DNA of 64,000 nt from the NCBI GenBank assembly GCA_002794735.1, contig NBAZ01000002.1, positions 2,356,001 to 2,420,000 on the forward strand, given 5' to 3'. Source of the stretch: Pyrrhoderma lamaoense. Taxonomy: Eukaryota; Basidiomycota; Agaricomycetes; Hymenochaetales; Hymenochaetaceae. The notes below the pieces were generated by a model, which saw only the letters and a program-made list of their open reading frames with translations, ran no database searches and had not been told where the DNA came from. This document shows positions 63,491-64,000 of this stretch, one piece after another. The position numbers and the translations under genes are program-made. How positions within the stretch are numbered: position 1 is the first letter of the stretch; the number at the start of each line of letters is the position of its first letter.

Positions 63491-64000
63491 TTATACGTCA
63501 TCAAGATCAATATCGTCCGCGTTATAACGCCCGAATCCAAAAGACTCGCTTTCGCTAGCACTGCCGCTACTATCCACAATCATCTTAAGTCCACCATGGT
63601 CCACATTCATATTATGCTCCCATGTGTCCTCTTGTCCTTCGGATGACCCAAGATATTCCAAACAACCTGGACTGCATCCCCTCCACTTGATAGGAATCCC
63701 AGACCTCCCACCGACCTCAAGTCCTGCAATTCGCTTCTCCCAAGTGAAACGCTCTTCTGCGTGTAAGAAGAAGACTGGAAGTTTGTACACGCCTTCAACA
63801 AGTTCACTGTGTCGAGGAGAAGTGCATAATGACCTCGCATATTCAACAGTATAATTACGATTTTGATATGAAGATAAAGCAGATTTAAGTGAAGCTATGC
63901 TCCCCGGGACGCAAGAAGCCATAGTCTCACGCAAGACGGGAGCAATTTGAAAGTCAGATTCCAGTGGTAATGACCATCGACTCTCTAACAAAGTTTTATA
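63491..64000 (-). CDS. Hypothetical protein, C-terminal part (truncated by window edge)
   Basis: A minus-strand frame runs from the right edge of the window to a stop at 63491, about 169 residues. I do not recognise it. Visible features are VLRETMASCVPGSIASLKSA, NRNYTVEYARSLCTSPRHSE, KLPVFFLHAEERFTWEKRIA and a Cys-containing WRGCSPGCLEYLG. It ends with an acidic C-terminus, the last segment reading FGFGRYNADDIDLDDV. The sequence has normal coding composition and no stop for 500 bp, so it is likely the last exon of a real gene whose start lies outside the window. Confidence 0.5.
   Translation of the reverse strand, partial: YKTLLESRWSLPLESDFQIAPVLRETMASCVPGSIASLKSALSSYQNRNYTVEYARSLCTSPRHSELVEGVYKLPVFFLHAEERFTWEKRIAGLEVGGRSGIPIKWRGCSPGCLEYLGSSEGQEDTWEHNMNVDHGGLKMIVDSSGSASESESFGFGRYNADDIDLDDV

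Overview
This is nuclear DNA from a filamentous fungus, most likely a basidiomycete of the Agaricomycotina. Protein-coding genes on both strands are cut by many short GT-AG introns (mostly 45-70 bp). The SF3B1, HGH1, dienelactone hydrolase and DED1 homologues read like basidiomycete versions. I found no tRNA, rRNA, CRISPR array or transposon.

Layout. 1-6.1 kb: two divergent F-box genes (the left one runs off the window) and a stand-alone Bud6/Aip3 N-terminal domain gene. 6.6-12.7 kb: an unknown coiled protein and a VPS9-domain Rab GEF. 12.9-16.9 kb: a GPI-type GH128 beta-glucanase, an NTF2-like/Mex67-type protein and a tiny three-exon MZT1 (MOZART1) gene. 17.1-20.7 kb: SF3B1 (U2 snRNP). 20.9-25.8 kb: an unknown Ser-rich protein, a forkhead factor and an Sds3-like Rpd3 co-repressor subunit. 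26.3-29.3 kb: two neighbouring secreted low-complexity proteins with internal duplications. 29.9-34.4 kb: HGH1 and SPT20 (SAGA) from a shared promoter. 34.4-41.0 kb: a 6.6-kb convergent gene desert. 41-48.3 kb: a GATA (NsdD/white-collar-2 type IVb finger) regulator and a conserved fungal protein with a C-terminal WxCxFCEY motif. 49.4-56 kb: DED1, an ADF-H/coiled-coil/PH protein and a DUF1295 membrane reductase. 56.3-62.7 kb: LYC1-type acetyltransferase, YheT-type hydrolase, GRX5, a short-chain dehydrogenase and a dienelactone hydrolase. The window ends inside an unknown gene.

Most genes are housekeeping (splicing, translation, chromatin, mRNA export, microtubule nucleation, Fe-S cluster assembly) and do not form a cluster. 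Close divergent pairs (NTF2-like/MZT1, HGH1/SPT20, DUF1295/LYC1, GRX5/SDR) probably share promoters.

At least fifteen single-base deletions, nearly all in short homopolymer runs, break otherwise well-conserved reading frames (VPS9, SF3B1, forkhead, SDS3, HGH1, SPT20, the CxxC protein, the secreted proteins, dienelactone hydrolase). Each restores a family-consistent frame when one base is added, so I read them as uncorrected long-read assembly errors rather than pseudogenes. Splice sites were predicted by eye; exon limits in the evidence fields are inferences.
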